A DNA stretch of 64,000 nt, from assembly GCF_000771405.1 (NCBI RefSeq), contig NZ_JDUI01000003.1, forward strand, positions 140,971 through 204,970, given 5' to 3'. The notes under the pieces were generated by a model. It saw nothing but the letters and a program-made list of their open reading frames with translations, did no database searches and was not told the DNA's origin. Positions within the stretch are counted from its first letter, which is position 1. Each line of letters starts with the position of its first letter. This document shows positions 16,059-25,034 of the stretch, in pieces. The position numbers and the translations under genes are program-made. The DNA is from Bifidobacterium pullorum DSM 20433 (GTDB taxonomy: Bacteria > Actinomycetota > Actinomycetes > Actinomycetales > Bifidobacteriaceae).

Positions 16059-17153
16059 ATGTCCGAGAAACTCAAAGTCGGCATCATCGGCGCGACCGGC
16101 ATGGTCGGCCAGCGGTTCGTGACGCTGCTCGACAACCATCCGTGGTTTGAGGTGACCACGCTTGCCGCCTCCGCCCATTCCGCAGGCAAGACCTATGAGC
16201 AGGCCGTGGGCGCCCGCTGGAAGATGGAGACGCCGATGCCGGACTCCGTCAAGAGCATGGTCGTGCAGGATGCCGAGGATGTGGAGGCGGTCGCCGCCGG
16301 AGTGGATTTCGTGTTCTCCGCCGTGAACATGCCGAAGGACGAGATCCGCGCGCTGGAGGAACGGTACGCCAGGACCGAAACCCCGGTGGTGTCCAACAAT
16401 TCCGCGCACCGTTGGACCCCGGATGTGCCGATGGTGGTGCCGGAGATCAATCCGGAACACTACGAGGTCATCAAGTACCAGAAGGCCCGTCTGGGCACCG
16501 AGCGCGGTTTCATCGCGGTCAAGCCCAACTGCTCGATCCAGGCGTATACGCCGGCGCTGGCCGCGTGGCGCGAGTTCGAGCCGCGCGAGGTGGTGGTGAG
16601 CACCTATCAGGCCATCTCCGGCGCCGGCAAGACCTTCGCCGACTGGCCCGAGATGGAGGGCAACATCATCCCGTTCATCTCCGGCGAGGAGGAGAAGAGC
16701 GAGCGCGAACCGCTCCGGGTGTTCGGCCATGTGGACGAGGCCAAGGGCGAGATTGTGCCGTTCGAGGGGCCGCTGCGCATCACCTCGCAGTGCATCCGCG
16801 TGCCCGTGCTCAACGGCCATACCGCCACGGTGTTCGTCAACTTCGGCAGGAAGCCGTCCAAGGACGAGCTCATCGACCGGCTGGTCAACTACACGTCCGA
16901 GGCGGCGCGGCTGGAACTGCCGCATGCGCCCAAGCAGTTCATCCAGTATCTGACCGAGGACGACCGTCCGCAGGTCCGGCTCGACGTGGACTATGAAGGC
17001 GGCATGGGCGTGTCCATCGGCCGTCTGCGCGAGGATACGCTGTTCGATTACAAGTTCGTGGGCCTGGCTCACAACACGCTGCGCGGCGCGGCCGGCGGCG
17101 CGCTGGAGAGCGCCGAGATGCTCAAGGCGCTGGGCTACATCGCAGCCAAGTAG
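16059..17153 (+). CDS. asd: Aspartate-semialdehyde dehydrogenase
   Basis: 364 residues. It reduces aspartyl phosphate with NADPH in the lysine/threonine/methionine pathway. The N-terminal Rossmann motif is VGIIGATGMVGQRF; the catalytic Cys lies in VKPNCSIQ and the catalytic His region is RVPVLNGHTA. These features place it in the archaeal/fungal-like branch of ASADH rather than the classical short enterobacterial type. RBS GAGGTGAG precedes ATG 16059. It is convergent with the aspartokinase genes, whose product is its substrate, and they share a terminator. Confidence 0.95.
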   Translation: MSEKLKVGIIGATGMVGQRFVTLLDNHPWFEVTTLAASAHSAGKTYEQAVGARWKMETPMPDSVKSMVVQDAEDVEAVAAGVDFVFSAVNMPKDEIRALEERYARTETPVVSNNSAHRWTPDVPMVVPEINPEHYEVIKYQKARLGTERGFIAVKPNCSIQAYTPALAAWREFEPREVVVSTYQAISGAGKTFADWPEMEGNIIPFISGEEEKSEREPLRVFGHVDEAKGEIVPFEGPLRITSQCIRVPVLNGHTATVFVNFGRKPSKDELIDRLVNYTSEAARLELPHAPKQFIQYLTEDDRPQVRLDVDYEGGMGVSIGRLREDTLFDYKFVGLAHNTLRGAAGGALESAEMLKALGYIAAK

Positions 17154-17166
17154 CACGCATACGACA

Positions 17167-17202
17167 GGACCCCCTGATGGGTATCCATCAGGGGGTCCTT
17201 CT
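17167..17202. terminator. Bidirectional terminator between asd and the aspartokinase operon
   Basis: GGACCCCCTGATGG (17167-17180) and CCATCAGGGGGTCC (17185-17198) form a perfect 14-bp stem with a 4-nt loop, followed by TTCTCT. It serves the convergent genes on both sides. Confidence 0.88.
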
Positions 17203-17218
17203 CTATGATGCAAACGCC

Positions 17219-17785
17219 TCAGCGGCCGGTGCCGCCGTAGACGACCGCTTCGATCCGGTCGGCGTCCAGCCCGTAGGCGGTGTGCAGGGCGCGCACCGCG
17301 TCGTCGAGTTCGGGCAGCGGCACCAGCGCGGCGATGCGGATCTCGGAGGTGGAGATCATCAGCACGTTGATGCCATGCTCGCTCAGCGCGTTGAAGAACT
17401 TGGCGGCCACGCCGGAATGCGTCTTCATGCCGACGCCGACCACGGCAACCTTGCCGACGTTGTTGTTGATTTCGAACGCCTGGTAGCCCAGCTCGTCCTG
17501 CTTGACCTCCAGCACCTCCTGCACGCTGCGCACGGTGGTCTCCGGCACGGTGAAGGAGATGTCGGCGGTGCCGGTGGAGGCGCCGGCCTGCACGATCATG
17601 TCCACGTTCACGCCGGCCTCGGCCAGCTGGGTGAACACCTTGGCCGCCATGCCCGGCTCGTTCGGCACGCCGCGCAGCGTGGCCAGGGCCTCGGTGCGGT
17701 CATGCGCCACACCGGAGATGACCGGGGCCTCCGGGCCGAGGTCCGGGAACAGATCGCCCATGGACTTGTTGTCGTTATCGTTCAT
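17219..17785 (-). CDS. Aspartokinase regulatory (ACT-domain) subunit
   Basis: 188 residues with two ACT domains: GVPNEPGMAAKVFTQLAEAG and KVAVVGVGMKTHSGVAAKFFNALSEHG, each ending in the ISTSE/VQAG-type effector segments. This is the beta region of aspartokinase, responsible for feedback control by lysine or threonine. Here it is a separate gene 30 bp after the catalytic gene, with its own start (17785, GGCGGACC upstream). The first 20 or so residues (NDNDNKSMGDLF) are a low-complexity extension. In many actinobacteria the same region is made from an internal start inside one lysC gene, so this arrangement is a physical separation of the two parts. Confidence 0.85.
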   Translation of the reverse strand: MNDNDNKSMGDLFPDLGPEAPVISGVAHDRTEALATLRGVPNEPGMAAKVFTQLAEAGVNVDMIVQAGASTGTADISFTVPETTVRSVQEVLEVKQDELGYQAFEINNNVGKVAVVGVGMKTHSGVAAKFFNALSEHGINVLMISTSEIRIAALVPLPELDDAVRALHTAYGLDADRIEAVVYGGTGR

Positions 17786-17815
17786 TGGTCCGCCTTATCC
17801 GATGGTGGGTTGTTG

Positions 17816-18580
17816 TCAGTCGATGTTGGGAAGCGTACGGGGGTCCACGCCGTCCGGCACCACCAGCGTGCCCGGGCGATGGGAGAAGGAGCTGCGCACA
17901 TGCAGCGGCATCTTGAACCGCTGCGCGTATTCCACGCAGCGCAGGGCCAACACCTTGGAGCCGCAGGATGCCATTTCGGTGATCGAGTCGTAGTCGATGA
18001 CGGGGATGCGGCGCGCGGTCGGCACGATGCGCGGATCCGCGGTGAAGATGCCGTCCACGTCGGTGTAGATCTCGCAGATGTCGGCATCCAGCGCCACGGC
18101 CAGCGCCACGGCCGAGGTGTCGGATCCGCCGCGGCCGAGCGTGGTGGCGTCGCCGCCTTCGTTGACCCCCTGGAAGCCCGCCACGATCGCCACGCTGCCC
18201 TTGTTCAGCGCGCGCTGCACGCGATCGGGCTTGACGGCCTTGATGTGGGCGGCGCCGAACTGGGCGTCGGTCATGAACCCGGCCTGCGAACCGGTGAACG
18301 AGTAGGCGTGCGAGCCCGCCGCATGGATGGCCATGGCCAGCAGGCTCATCGAGACGCGTTCGCCCGCGGTCATCAGCATGTCCATCTCCCTGGAGGGGGG
18401 ATTGGAGTCGATGCTGAGCGCCTGGTCGATCAGGTCATCGGTGGTGTCGCCCATGGCGGAGACCACCACGGCCACGTCATGGCCGGCGTTCTTCGTTTCG
18501 ACGATGCGCCGCGCGACGCGCTTGATCGATTCGGTATCGGCGACGGATGAGCCGCCGTACTTCTGCACGATGAGAGCCAC
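17816..18580 (-). CDS. lysC: Aspartokinase catalytic subunit
   Basis: 254 residues comprising only the amino-acid kinase domain: [11 protein letters not shown] at the N-terminus, [26 protein letters not shown] for nucleotide/aspartate binding and a C-terminus at [11 protein letters not shown] normal LysC is about 420 residues, so the ACT part is missing and is supplied by the next gene. I choose GTG 18580 as start because it gives the standard [10 protein letters not shown]-terminus; ATG 18616 is an alternative. It phosphorylates aspartate at the head of the aspartate family. The gene order dnaX-recR-lysC-ACT is on one strand with short gaps, so cotranscription is likely. Confidence 0.92.
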   Translation of the reverse strand: MALIVQKYGGSSVADTESIKRVARRIVETKNAGHDVAVVVSAMGDTTDDLIDQALSIDSNPPSREMDMLMTAGERVSMSLLAMAIHAAGSHAYSFTGSQAGFMTDAQFGAAHIKAVKPDRVQRALNKGSVAIVAGFQGVNEGGDATTLGRGGSDTSAVALAVALDADICEIYTDVDGIFTADPRIVPTARRIPVIDYDSITEMASCGSKVLALRCVEYAQRFKMPLHVRSSFSHRPGTLVVPDGVDPRTLPNID

Positions 18581-18692
18581 TGTTGATCCATTCTTCCTCT
18601 GCGTGATTCCGTCCACGATTCTACGCAGGCGGCACGATTATACGGGGGAGAAAGGGGCGCTACGCGACGAATCCGCCCACGATGCGGACGGC

Positions 18693-19298
18693 TCAGGCGT
18701 CGCGGCGTCCCTCCAGCGCGCGACCGAGCGTGATCTCGTCCGCGTATTCCAGGTCGCCGCCCACCGGCAGGCCGCTCGCCAGACGCGTGACCTGGATGCC
18801 CGACGGCCGCAGCAGCGCGGACAGGAATTTGGTGGTCGCCTCCCCTTCGACGTTCGGATTCAGCGCCAGGATGACCTCGCGCACGCCGTCGTCACCTTTC
18901 AGGCGTTCCAGCAACGAGGTGATGTTCAGCGATTCCGGTCCGACGCCGGCCATCGGGTTGATTGCGCCGCCGAGTACGTGATACAGGCCGTGGAAGGTCC
19001 GCGTGCGTTCGATGCTCATCACGTCCTTGACTTCCTCGACCACGCAGATCACGCCACGGTCGCGCCTGGGATCCACGCAGATCGGGCAGGGGCTGGTCTC
19101 GCACACGTTGCCGCACACCTCGCAGAACCGCACCTTGGTCTTGACCTCGTCGATCGCGTCGATCAGCTCCTGCGATTCCTCGCTTGCGGCCGACAGCAGG
19201 TAGAACGCGATGCGCTGCGCGCCCTTCGGCCCGATGCCGGGCAGTTTCGCGAACGCGTCGATCAGCCGCTGGATCGCGCCGTCATAGACCAATGCCAT
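18693..19298 (-). CDS. recR: Recombination mediator RecR
   Basis: 201 residues, full family length. An N-terminal helix-hairpin-helix ([25 protein letters not shown]) is followed by a four-Cys zinc finger (CEVC...C.IC), a TOPRIM domain with [12 protein letters not shown] and a C-terminal Walker-like region. With RecO and RecF it loads RecA at gaps. It starts 36 bp downstream of dnaX, the classic bacterial pairing. Confidence 0.97.
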   Translation of the reverse strand: MALVYDGAIQRLIDAFAKLPGIGPKGAQRIAFYLLSAASEESQELIDAIDEVKTKVRFCEVCGNVCETSPCPICVDPRRDRGVICVVEEVKDVMSIERTRTFHGLYHVLGGAINPMAGVGPESLNITSLLERLKGDDGVREVILALNPNVEGEATTKFLSALLRPSGIQVTRLASGLPVGGDLEYADEITLGRALEGRRDA

Positions 19299-19334
19299 CG
19301 TTCCGCTCCCTTCGTGTCATTCCCTCGTCGTGGT

Positions 19335-21842
19335 TCAGCCCATGCCGTGCCTGGGCGGCTGCGCGTTCCTCGGGTTCTTCGGATCATCCGCGGCGAACTC
19401 CTCGATCTTCTTGACCTCGAACATCTTCGTCAGCTCGTCCACGCTCAACGCGGTGGCCGTTCCCAACGATTCGTCGTTCAGCGAGTACTCGTCCTCATCC
19501 GGGTCGACCTGCGGCACCGGTTGTGCGACCGCTTCCTGCGCGCCGGCCGCGGCGGCCGGCTCTGCGGCCCACGGGTCGTCCGCCACCGGAGGTTCGGCGG
19601 CGGCACCCGCGAAGAAATGCCGTTGATGCGCCGTTTCAGGCTGCGATGCCGGGGGGACCACGGCACCGGCCGACGCCGGGGACGTCACCGGCACGGCCTG
19701 GGCAACGGGCTGCAGTGCGGGCGGGGGTTGCGCCCAGGGATCGTCGTCATCGCTCAGGTCGGGGACTGCGACGTGCTTATGCCGTTCCGGCGCCGGAGTG
19801 ACGGGGGTGGCAGGCTCCGGCTGCGCCCACGGGTCGTCATCGGGCAACTGTTCGGCAACGGGTTTCGTGGTGCCGTGATGCCGTGGCGTTTCCGTTGCCC
19901 ACGGATCATCGGCCGGCAGCTGGTCGACAGGTGCCGGGGCGGCCAGTTGCGCCGACGCGCCTCGGTGACTGGCGTCGTCGGGCTCAGCGGGATCCCCGCC
20001 GTCATGGGCCGCATGCCCGCCCGGTTCGGCGGCCGCGCGTCCGGCGGTCATGGCCGCCGTTCCCGCCGCCGCGGCCCCGGCCTTGGCCATGAGGATCTGG
20101 GTTTTGATCTGCTTGACCTGTTCGGGGTTCAACCGTTTGATCGGCACCACATGCTCGCCGTTGGCGGCCGTGCCCGTGGGCGCGATCATCGTGCGGGGTC
20201 CGAAGGTGCGCCGCACCTCCTCCAGCACCACGTTGGCGGCCTTCTTGCCGCTATGCTCCTCGTCGGTGGCCACCGCCAGCGAGAACGCGTGCTGGCTCAG
20301 CGCGCTGTCGAAGGTCATCGACAGGCGACCCTTCCCCGAAGCATCCACGGCATAGGCGACGGTCGGCACCTTGCCGCGGTCCACATACTCGCGGATCTCA
20401 TCGGGCAGTGCCTTCAGCACGGCCTCCCACTTCTGTTCGGGCGTCCGCGCATCGGCCGCCTGGGATTGTTCGGCGACGCCGTGGTCCGCCGACTGCCCCG
20501 AACCGGCCTGCTCCGAGCCTCCGTCGGCCTGTGCGGCGGACGCGGCACCGCCGGCGGCAGCCGCGGCAGCGGCCTCATGCGGTGTCGCGACGGTTGGCTG
20601 CCCGCTTGCGGGCGTCTGGGGCTTGCGGTTGCGCGCGGCACCGGCGAATCCGACACGCGCCACAGGTTGGGCGGCCTGTTGGCCGGTATCGGCGACGTTC
20701 TGCGGCTGCGCGGCAGCGGGCGCGGCAGACGCGGTCCCCTGCTCGCGTCCGGCCAGCAGGCGCGCGGCCAGCAGCTCCAGACGCATACGCGGCGAGGTGG
20801 CACCGGACATCGCACCCAACGTCGTGTTGACCGTCTCGGCCATCGCCGTCAGTTCCGCAAGATTCAGCGCCGCAGCCTGACGGTGCAGTTGGTCCATGTC
20901 CTCGGCGGCATCGTCGCCCAACACATGTTCGGCGCGTTCGCCGCCCAGCGTGAGCACCAGCAGGTCGCGCACGCGTGACAGCAGGTCCTCGACGAACCGG
21001 CGGGGATCGAATCCGCCGACCACGACCTTCTGCACCACTGCGTACAGCGCCTCGCCGTTCCGGTCGATCACCGCGTCAATCGCCTCGCCGATCAGCGCCT
21101 CAGGGGTGAATCCCAACAGCGCGACGGCCGAATCATAGGGGATCGCCCCGTCCACGGCACCGACCATCAGCTGGTCGAGCACCGACAACGTATCGCGCAT
21201 CGAGCCGCCGCCCGCGCGCATGGCCAGCTTGAGCACGCCGGGTTCCGGTCTGATGCCCTCCTGCTCGCAGATGCGTTCCAGATATGGGCCCATAACCTCC
21301 TGCGGCACCAGGCGGAACGGATAGTGGTGGGTGCGCGAGCGGATGGTGCCGATGACCTTCTCCGGCTCGGTGGTCGCGAAGATGAACATCACATGTTCCG
21401 GCGGTTCCTCCACGATTTTCAGCAACGCGTTGAACCCCTGCTGGGTGACCATGTGCGCCTCGTCGAGGATGAAGATCTTGTAGCGGTCGCGCGCGGGGGC
21501 GAATCCGGCGCGTTCGCGCAGTTCGCGGGCGTCGTCCACACCGTTGTGGCTGGCCGCGTCGATCTCCACCACGTCGATCGAGCCCGGCCCGCCGGTGGCC
21601 AGGTCCTTGCAGCTTTCACATTCGCCGCACGGATGCGAGGTGGGCCCCTGCGCGCAGTTCACGCAGCGCGCCAGGATGCGGGCGGAGCTGGTCTTGCCGC
21701 AGCCGCGCGGCCCGGAGAACAGGTACGCATGGGTGAGCTTGCCCTGGTCGAGGGCGCGCATCAGCGGCACCGTGACCTGATCCTGCCCGATCACGCCCTC
21801 GAAGGTGTCCGGACGATACCGCCGATACAGTGCGAGTGCCAT
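19335..21842 (-). CDS. dnaX: DNA polymerase III subunit gamma/tau
   Basis: 835 residues. The AAA+ clamp-loader core has Walker A GPRGCGKTSSAR, a four-Cys zinc finger just after it (CVNC...CGECESC), Walker B FILDEAHMV and the LYRRYRPDTFEGVIGQ N-terminus. After about residue 400 comes a long, low-complexity Ala/Pro/Gln-rich region with repeated DDPWA(Q/T/A) motifs, followed by an acidic C-terminus with VDELTKMFEVKKIEEF. The start at 21842 gives the canonical MALALYRRYRP; the upstream ATG at 21881 lacks support. It loads the beta clamp and couples polymerase to helicase. Confidence 0.95.
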   Translation of the reverse strand: MALALYRRYRPDTFEGVIGQDQVTVPLMRALDQGKLTHAYLFSGPRGCGKTSSARILARCVNCAQGPTSHPCGECESCKDLATGGPGSIDVVEIDAASHNGVDDARELRERAGFAPARDRYKIFILDEAHMVTQQGFNALLKIVEEPPEHVMFIFATTEPEKVIGTIRSRTHHYPFRLVPQEVMGPYLERICEQEGIRPEPGVLKLAMRAGGGSMRDTLSVLDQLMVGAVDGAIPYDSAVALLGFTPEALIGEAIDAVIDRNGEALYAVVQKVVVGGFDPRRFVEDLLSRVRDLLVLTLGGERAEHVLGDDAAEDMDQLHRQAAALNLAELTAMAETVNTTLGAMSGATSPRMRLELLAARLLAGREQGTASAAPAAAQPQNVADTGQQAAQPVARVGFAGAARNRKPQTPASGQPTVATPHEAAAAAAAGGAASAAQADGGSEQAGSGQSADHGVAEQSQAADARTPEQKWEAVLKALPDEIREYVDRGKVPTVAYAVDASGKGRLSMTFDSALSQHAFSLAVATDEEHSGKKAANVVLEEVRRTFGPRTMIAPTGTAANGEHVVPIKRLNPEQVKQIKTQILMAKAGAAAAGTAAMTAGRAAAEPGGHAAHDGGDPAEPDDASHRGASAQLAAPAPVDQLPADDPWATETPRHHGTTKPVAEQLPDDDPWAQPEPATPVTPAPERHKHVAVPDLSDDDDPWAQPPPALQPVAQAVPVTSPASAGAVVPPASQPETAHQRHFFAGAAAEPPVADDPWAAEPAAAAGAQEAVAQPVPQVDPDEDEYSLNDESLGTATALSVDELTKMFEVKKIEEFAADDPKNPRNAQPPRHGMG

Positions 21843-21996
21843 GGCCGCCTGCCTTTCACTTCCCCGTGCCGCCGTATTCAATCTCTAGCGTGTTCACATT
21901 ACCCCACCGACGGGAACGCGCCGAGGTGGCGGCCCACCTCCGCACGCGCCGCCATGCGGGGCTCGCCGCGGTGCCGGCCGCCGTGCGGCGACGGCC

Positions 21997-23073
21997 TCAC
22001 CGGAATTCGCCGGTCAGAAGATCGCGGCCGTCCCGGCGCACGCATACCGAGGACCGGTCATCCAGCCGACGCAGCTGCTGGTCGGCCACCGCCGGGGGCA
22101 CCAGCACGCGCAGTGCTCGATCCATCGCCGTCACCTTCACGGGCAGTTCGCCCACGTATTCGCCGTCCGCCATCAGCACGGGCGGCACCGGATGGCCGTC
22201 GATGCGGGAGATCTCCACGTCGCGCACGCGCCGCCAGCCGAACAGCGGATGCGCGAGCAGCCGTCCGTTGTAGATGTTCGGCACGATTTGGGCGAGCTCC
22301 TTCAGCTTCGGCATATGGTCCAGCCACACCAGATCCAGCAGACCGTCATCGAACCGCGAGTACGGCGAGACCTCGATGCCGCCGCCGATATGCCGCGAAT
22401 TGGCCACGGTCAGCAGCGGCGAGACGATGTCCCGCTCGTCCACACGGCCGTCGGCGAGCGTGGCCCGGATATGGTACCCGTACGACTTGAGCCGTGTCAG
22501 TTCCACGCCCACGGCCGCCAGGTACCTCAGTGAGCCGTTCGGCAGATGCGAATGGTTCGCGCGGTCGTTGATGCTGGCGTCCACGCCGCAGGACAGCATG
22601 CCCGCATAGTACCGATCGATCGGCGTCGCCTCACCGGCATCGGCCGCTGCGCCGGAACCTACGACATGCCCCATGTCCACGTCCAGACTGCTGCCGGACG
22701 CGATGGCGCCGACGATGCCCTCGACCGCGGTTTCGATTCGGTTCACGGGCAGTTCCAGACCTCTGGCGAAGTCGTTGCCCGACCCCACGGCCACGATGCC
22801 CAGCGGTTTGCCGCTGCCGCCCACGGCGTTCGCGCCCAAGGCGATCATCCCGTCGCCGCCCACGACCACCAGCGCGTCATAGAGTCGCGCGTGAGCCCGA
22901 GCGTTGCTCAGGGATTCCTCGAAACTGGCCCCGGTCAGGTCCATCACCGCGAACCCGTATTCCCGGCCGCGGCGACCGAGCAGGTCGAACACCCGCTCGT
23001 AGGCCGCCTCGCCATGGCCCTTGTCCGCGATGGGATTGCCGATGCACGCCACTGTACTGATCGTTTCTGCCAT
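21997..23073 (-). CDS. Diacylglycerol kinase / lipid kinase family protein
   Basis: 358 residues of the DagK/YegS type. The N-terminal catalytic domain carries ALVVVGGDGMIALGANA and PLGIVAVGSGNDFARGLELP, the nucleotide-binding GGDG and GSGNDFAR motifs. The C-terminal beta domain contains GGGIEVSPYSRFDDGLLDLVW. It phosphorylates a membrane lipid, most likely diacylglycerol, recycling it into phospholipid synthesis. The N-terminus begins at 23073. It follows the Tad pilus genes on the same strand but has an unrelated function. Confidence 0.88.
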   Translation of the reverse strand: MAETISTVACIGNPIADKGHGEAAYERVFDLLGRRGREYGFAVMDLTGASFEESLSNARAHARLYDALVVVGGDGMIALGANAVGGSGKPLGIVAVGSGNDFARGLELPVNRIETAVEGIVGAIASGSSLDVDMGHVVGSGAAADAGEATPIDRYYAGMLSCGVDASINDRANHSHLPNGSLRYLAAVGVELTRLKSYGYHIRATLADGRVDERDIVSPLLTVANSRHIGGGIEVSPYSRFDDGLLDLVWLDHMPKLKELAQIVPNIYNGRLLAHPLFGWRRVRDVEISRIDGHPVPPVLMADGEYVGELPVKVTAMDRALRVLVPPAVADQQLRRLDDRSSVCVRRDGRDLLTGEFR

Positions 23074-23113
23074 ATCGCCACCTTATCCGATGGCTGCGGC
23101 GTGCGCCACCGTT

Positions 23114-23524
23114 TCATGACGATTCGCAGGACACCGGTCCGGCACGGGCGCTCCCCCGCACCGATCCCACGATGGGGACCGTGGTCGGCAACCGTATCGT
23201 CACCTGCACATCCTCGCCCTCGACGGCGCATGTCTCCAACGTCGCATGTTGCGTCCGTGCGATGACGCCGGCCACCGTGCAGGGTTCGGCGTTCCCCTGC
23301 AGCAGCGACTGCGCCGCGGATACCGCAGCCGTGTCGGCCGTGCCGCGGGCCTTGGCGGCGTCGATCAGCACGGCCCCGCCCGCGGCCGCGGCACCCATCA
23401 GCACCGCGACCGCCATGACCAGCATGGCACCGGCCATGGTGCCCGACCCTTCGTCGCAATCGCCCCAACCGCGACCACGACCGCCGACGAGTCGCGGCAT
23501 CCGCGTCCGCATCCATCCGTCCAT
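23114..23524 (-). CDS. TadE/Rv3654c-like pilus-locus protein
   Basis: 136 residues. A single N-terminal membrane segment (about residues 26-52, MAGAMLVMAVAVLMGAAAAGG) follows a DEGSGTMAG motif that resembles the cleavage region of TadE/TadG-like pseudopilins. The extracytoplasmic part has two cysteines (EPCTVAG, LETCAVEG). It matches the position of the small Rv3654c-type gene at the end of actinobacterial Tad operons. The start at 23524 has AAGGGGAAG upstream. Its role is probably a minor pilin or assembly factor. Confidence 0.7.
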   Translation of the reverse strand: MDGWMRTRMPRLVGGRGRGWGDCDEGSGTMAGAMLVMAVAVLMGAAAAGGAVLIDAAKARGTADTAAVSAAQSLLQGNAEPCTVAGVIARTQHATLETCAVEGEDVQVTIRLPTTVPIVGSVRGSARAGPVSCESS

Positions 23525-23561
23525 GCGTCTTCCCCTTTCGTCCGCAACCGTCCGATATGCG

Positions 23562-23939
23562 CTATTGCACGACCCCGACGGCATCCGCCGTCACCGTGGT
23601 GGGCAGCACCCCCAACGGATCGGGCAGCACCGGGCACGACACGGAGACCCGTACCGTTTCGCCTCCCCGCTGCACCGACACGTCCGCCCCGGATCCCGCC
23701 ACGGCCTGCGCCGCGCCGACGGGGTCGGACCCGTCCGCCACGACGATCAGCTCCCGTACCGCCACGGCCGCGGCATCCTGGCATGTCATGGATACCGTCA
23801 CCGTACGCACCAGCGCCAGCAGCACCACCATGATCAGGATGACGGCCGGGAGGATCACCGCGAACTCCGCGGTGACCGCTCCCGTATCCGCCTGCCCCGG
23901 GCCGGCACGCCGATGTGCCGGCCCGTTCCCGCGCCCCAT
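23562..23939 (-). CDS. TadE-like minor pilin
   Basis: 125 residues. TGAVTAEFAVILPAVILIMVVLLAL is the TadE signature, a prepilin-like Gly/Ala-Val-Thr-Ala-Glu-Phe followed by a membrane helix. The outer part is short and has two cysteines. Its ATG at 23939 overlaps the stop of the preceding gene, so translation is coupled. It is predicted to take part in assembly of a Flp/Tad pilus. Confidence 0.78.
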   Translation of the reverse strand: MGRGNGPAHRRAGPGQADTGAVTAEFAVILPAVILIMVVLLALVRTVTVSMTCQDAAAVAVRELIVVADGSDPVGAAQAVAGSGADVSVQRGGETVRVSVSCPVLPDPLGVLPTTVTADAVGVVQ

Positions 23940-24211
23940 CACGCCACGCTCAACGCCTGCTTGACGATATCCGTCAAGAGATTCTTGACCGTGCCGGATT
24001 TCAGTAGCGTGACCAGCAGCGCCGCGAAGCCCGTGGCGGCCACCAGCACCACCGCATATTCCGCGGTGGCCGCGCCCTCCTCCGGCTCCTCGGTCAATGT
24101 GCGCATCCGCGCGTCCAGCACGCAGATGCGGCGCATCGCCCGTTCCCGCAGTTCCGCAGCCCGTTGCCTCATCGGCGTTCGCATGCCGACGGCCCCCATC
24201 GTCTTGCCCAT
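23939..24211 (-). CDS. Flp-pilin-like DUF4244 protein
   Basis: 90 residues. EEGAATAEYAVVLVAATGFAALLVTLL is a Flp-type pilin segment with the processing Gly and the conserved Glu-Tyr, and KSGTVKNLLTDIVKQALSV follows. A long charged leader precedes it. This is the likely major pilin subunit. RBS AAAGGGG lies 7 nt before ATG 24211. It is the first gene of the three-gene pilin operon; a 46-bp element shared with the Tad ATPase operon lies about 95-140 bp upstream. Confidence 0.78.
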   Translation of the reverse strand: MGKTMGAVGMRTPMRQRAAELRERAMRRICVLDARMRTLTEEPEEGAATAEYAVVLVAATGFAALLVTLLKSGTVKNLLTDIVKQALSVA

Positions 24212-24304
24212 GATGTTCCCCTTTCGTCCGATGTTCCCCGGCCGGCTGACCAGGTGCACTCCACTATGCGCCATCGCGGCGCGCGGCGGGGAGCATTCCC
24301 GCCC

Positions 24305-24350
24305 ATGTGGTCGAACGATGGCGGTTATCCACATCCCCGGCGTGTCATCC
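24305..24350 (-). promoter_or_regulatory. 46-bp element upstream of the pilin operon (copy 1)
   Basis: This stretch matches 27635-27680 at 42 of 46 positions. Read on the gene strand it holds two GGATAAC boxes about 21 bp apart. The forward strand contains TTATCCACA (24325-24333), identical to the DnaA-box consensus. Both copies precede a Tad operon in the same orientation, so a shared operator or activator site is the most likely function. Confidence 0.6.
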
Positions 24351-24485
24351 ACCGCCCATCCCGGCAGCAAACGCATACGTCGCGCCGCAATCAACGGAAC
24401 CATCGCGTCCCGCTCCATGCCGACACCCCGCCCCGAAACGAAGTCCGGACCGATCGAGCGGCGACGAGACCGCGGCCCGGCGGGT

Positions 24486-25034
24486 TCACGCCAGAAACGA
24501 CACCACGCACGGGATCACGCCGATACCGATGAACGCCGGCAGAAAACACAGCCCCGTGGGCATCAGCAGGCGAACGGACAATCCGGCGGCATGCCGTTCT
24601 ATCGTCGCGCGCTCGTCCGCGTCCCACCGCTCGATCGCCACCTGCAACCGTTCCACCGGCGAGCTGCCATGCACCCATGCATCCTCCAATGCGTCGCGTA
24701 TCGCACGGCAGCATGCCCCGTCACGCCCTTCCCCGTCGCAGGGAATCGACCATGTCCCCCGCCACGGATGCCCCCGCCGCAACGACTCCGCGGCCTGCCG
24801 CAGCTGCTGCCCGAGCCCGCCGCCGACAACCGCACCCACCTCGTCCAACGCGGTGGGAATAGATGCCCCCTGCCGGATGACGACGGCCAGCATGCCCAGC
24901 ACCAGCGTCGGCGAGGGGACGACGTCCCACGAGGGTTCGGCGCGCCGCAACGCAGGATGGGCCCGGCATGGGGCCGTCGCCGCCCATACCGAGCCCGCGG
25001 CGGCCATCGCCGCCCCCAACGCCCAACCGATCAT
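24486..25034 (-). CDS. tadC: Tad pilus inner-membrane platform protein, TadC-like
   Basis: 182 residues. A type II secretion F domain can be seen: a cytoplasmic helical part (QLRQAAESLRRG ... ERLQVAIERWDADERATIERHAAGLSVRLLMP) and a C-terminal membrane helix (TGLCFLPAFIGIGVIPCVVSFL). An N-terminal membrane segment (MIGWALGAAMAAAGSVW) is also present. With TadB it would form the platform driven by the TadA ATPase. Its ATG at 25034 overlaps the stop of the previous gene in an ATGA. Confidence 0.75.
   Translation of the reverse strand: MIGWALGAAMAAAGSVWAATAPCRAHPALRRAEPSWDVVPSPTLVLGMLAVVIRQGASIPTALDEVGAVVGGGLGQQLRQAAESLRRGHPWRGTWSIPCDGEGRDGACCRAIRDALEDAWVHGSSPVERLQVAIERWDADERATIERHAAGLSVRLLMPTGLCFLPAFIGIGVIPCVVSFLA

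Noticed and set aside
18327..20978. An 883-residue plus-strand frame across lysC, recR and dnaX
   Set aside because: It crosses three well-recognised minus-strand genes and has Arg/Gly/His-rich low-complexity sequence.
24325..24333. Replication origin suggested by DnaA-box sequences
   Set aside because: Only one consensus box per copy, no AT-rich unwinding region and no dnaA/dnaN genes; a promoter element fits better.
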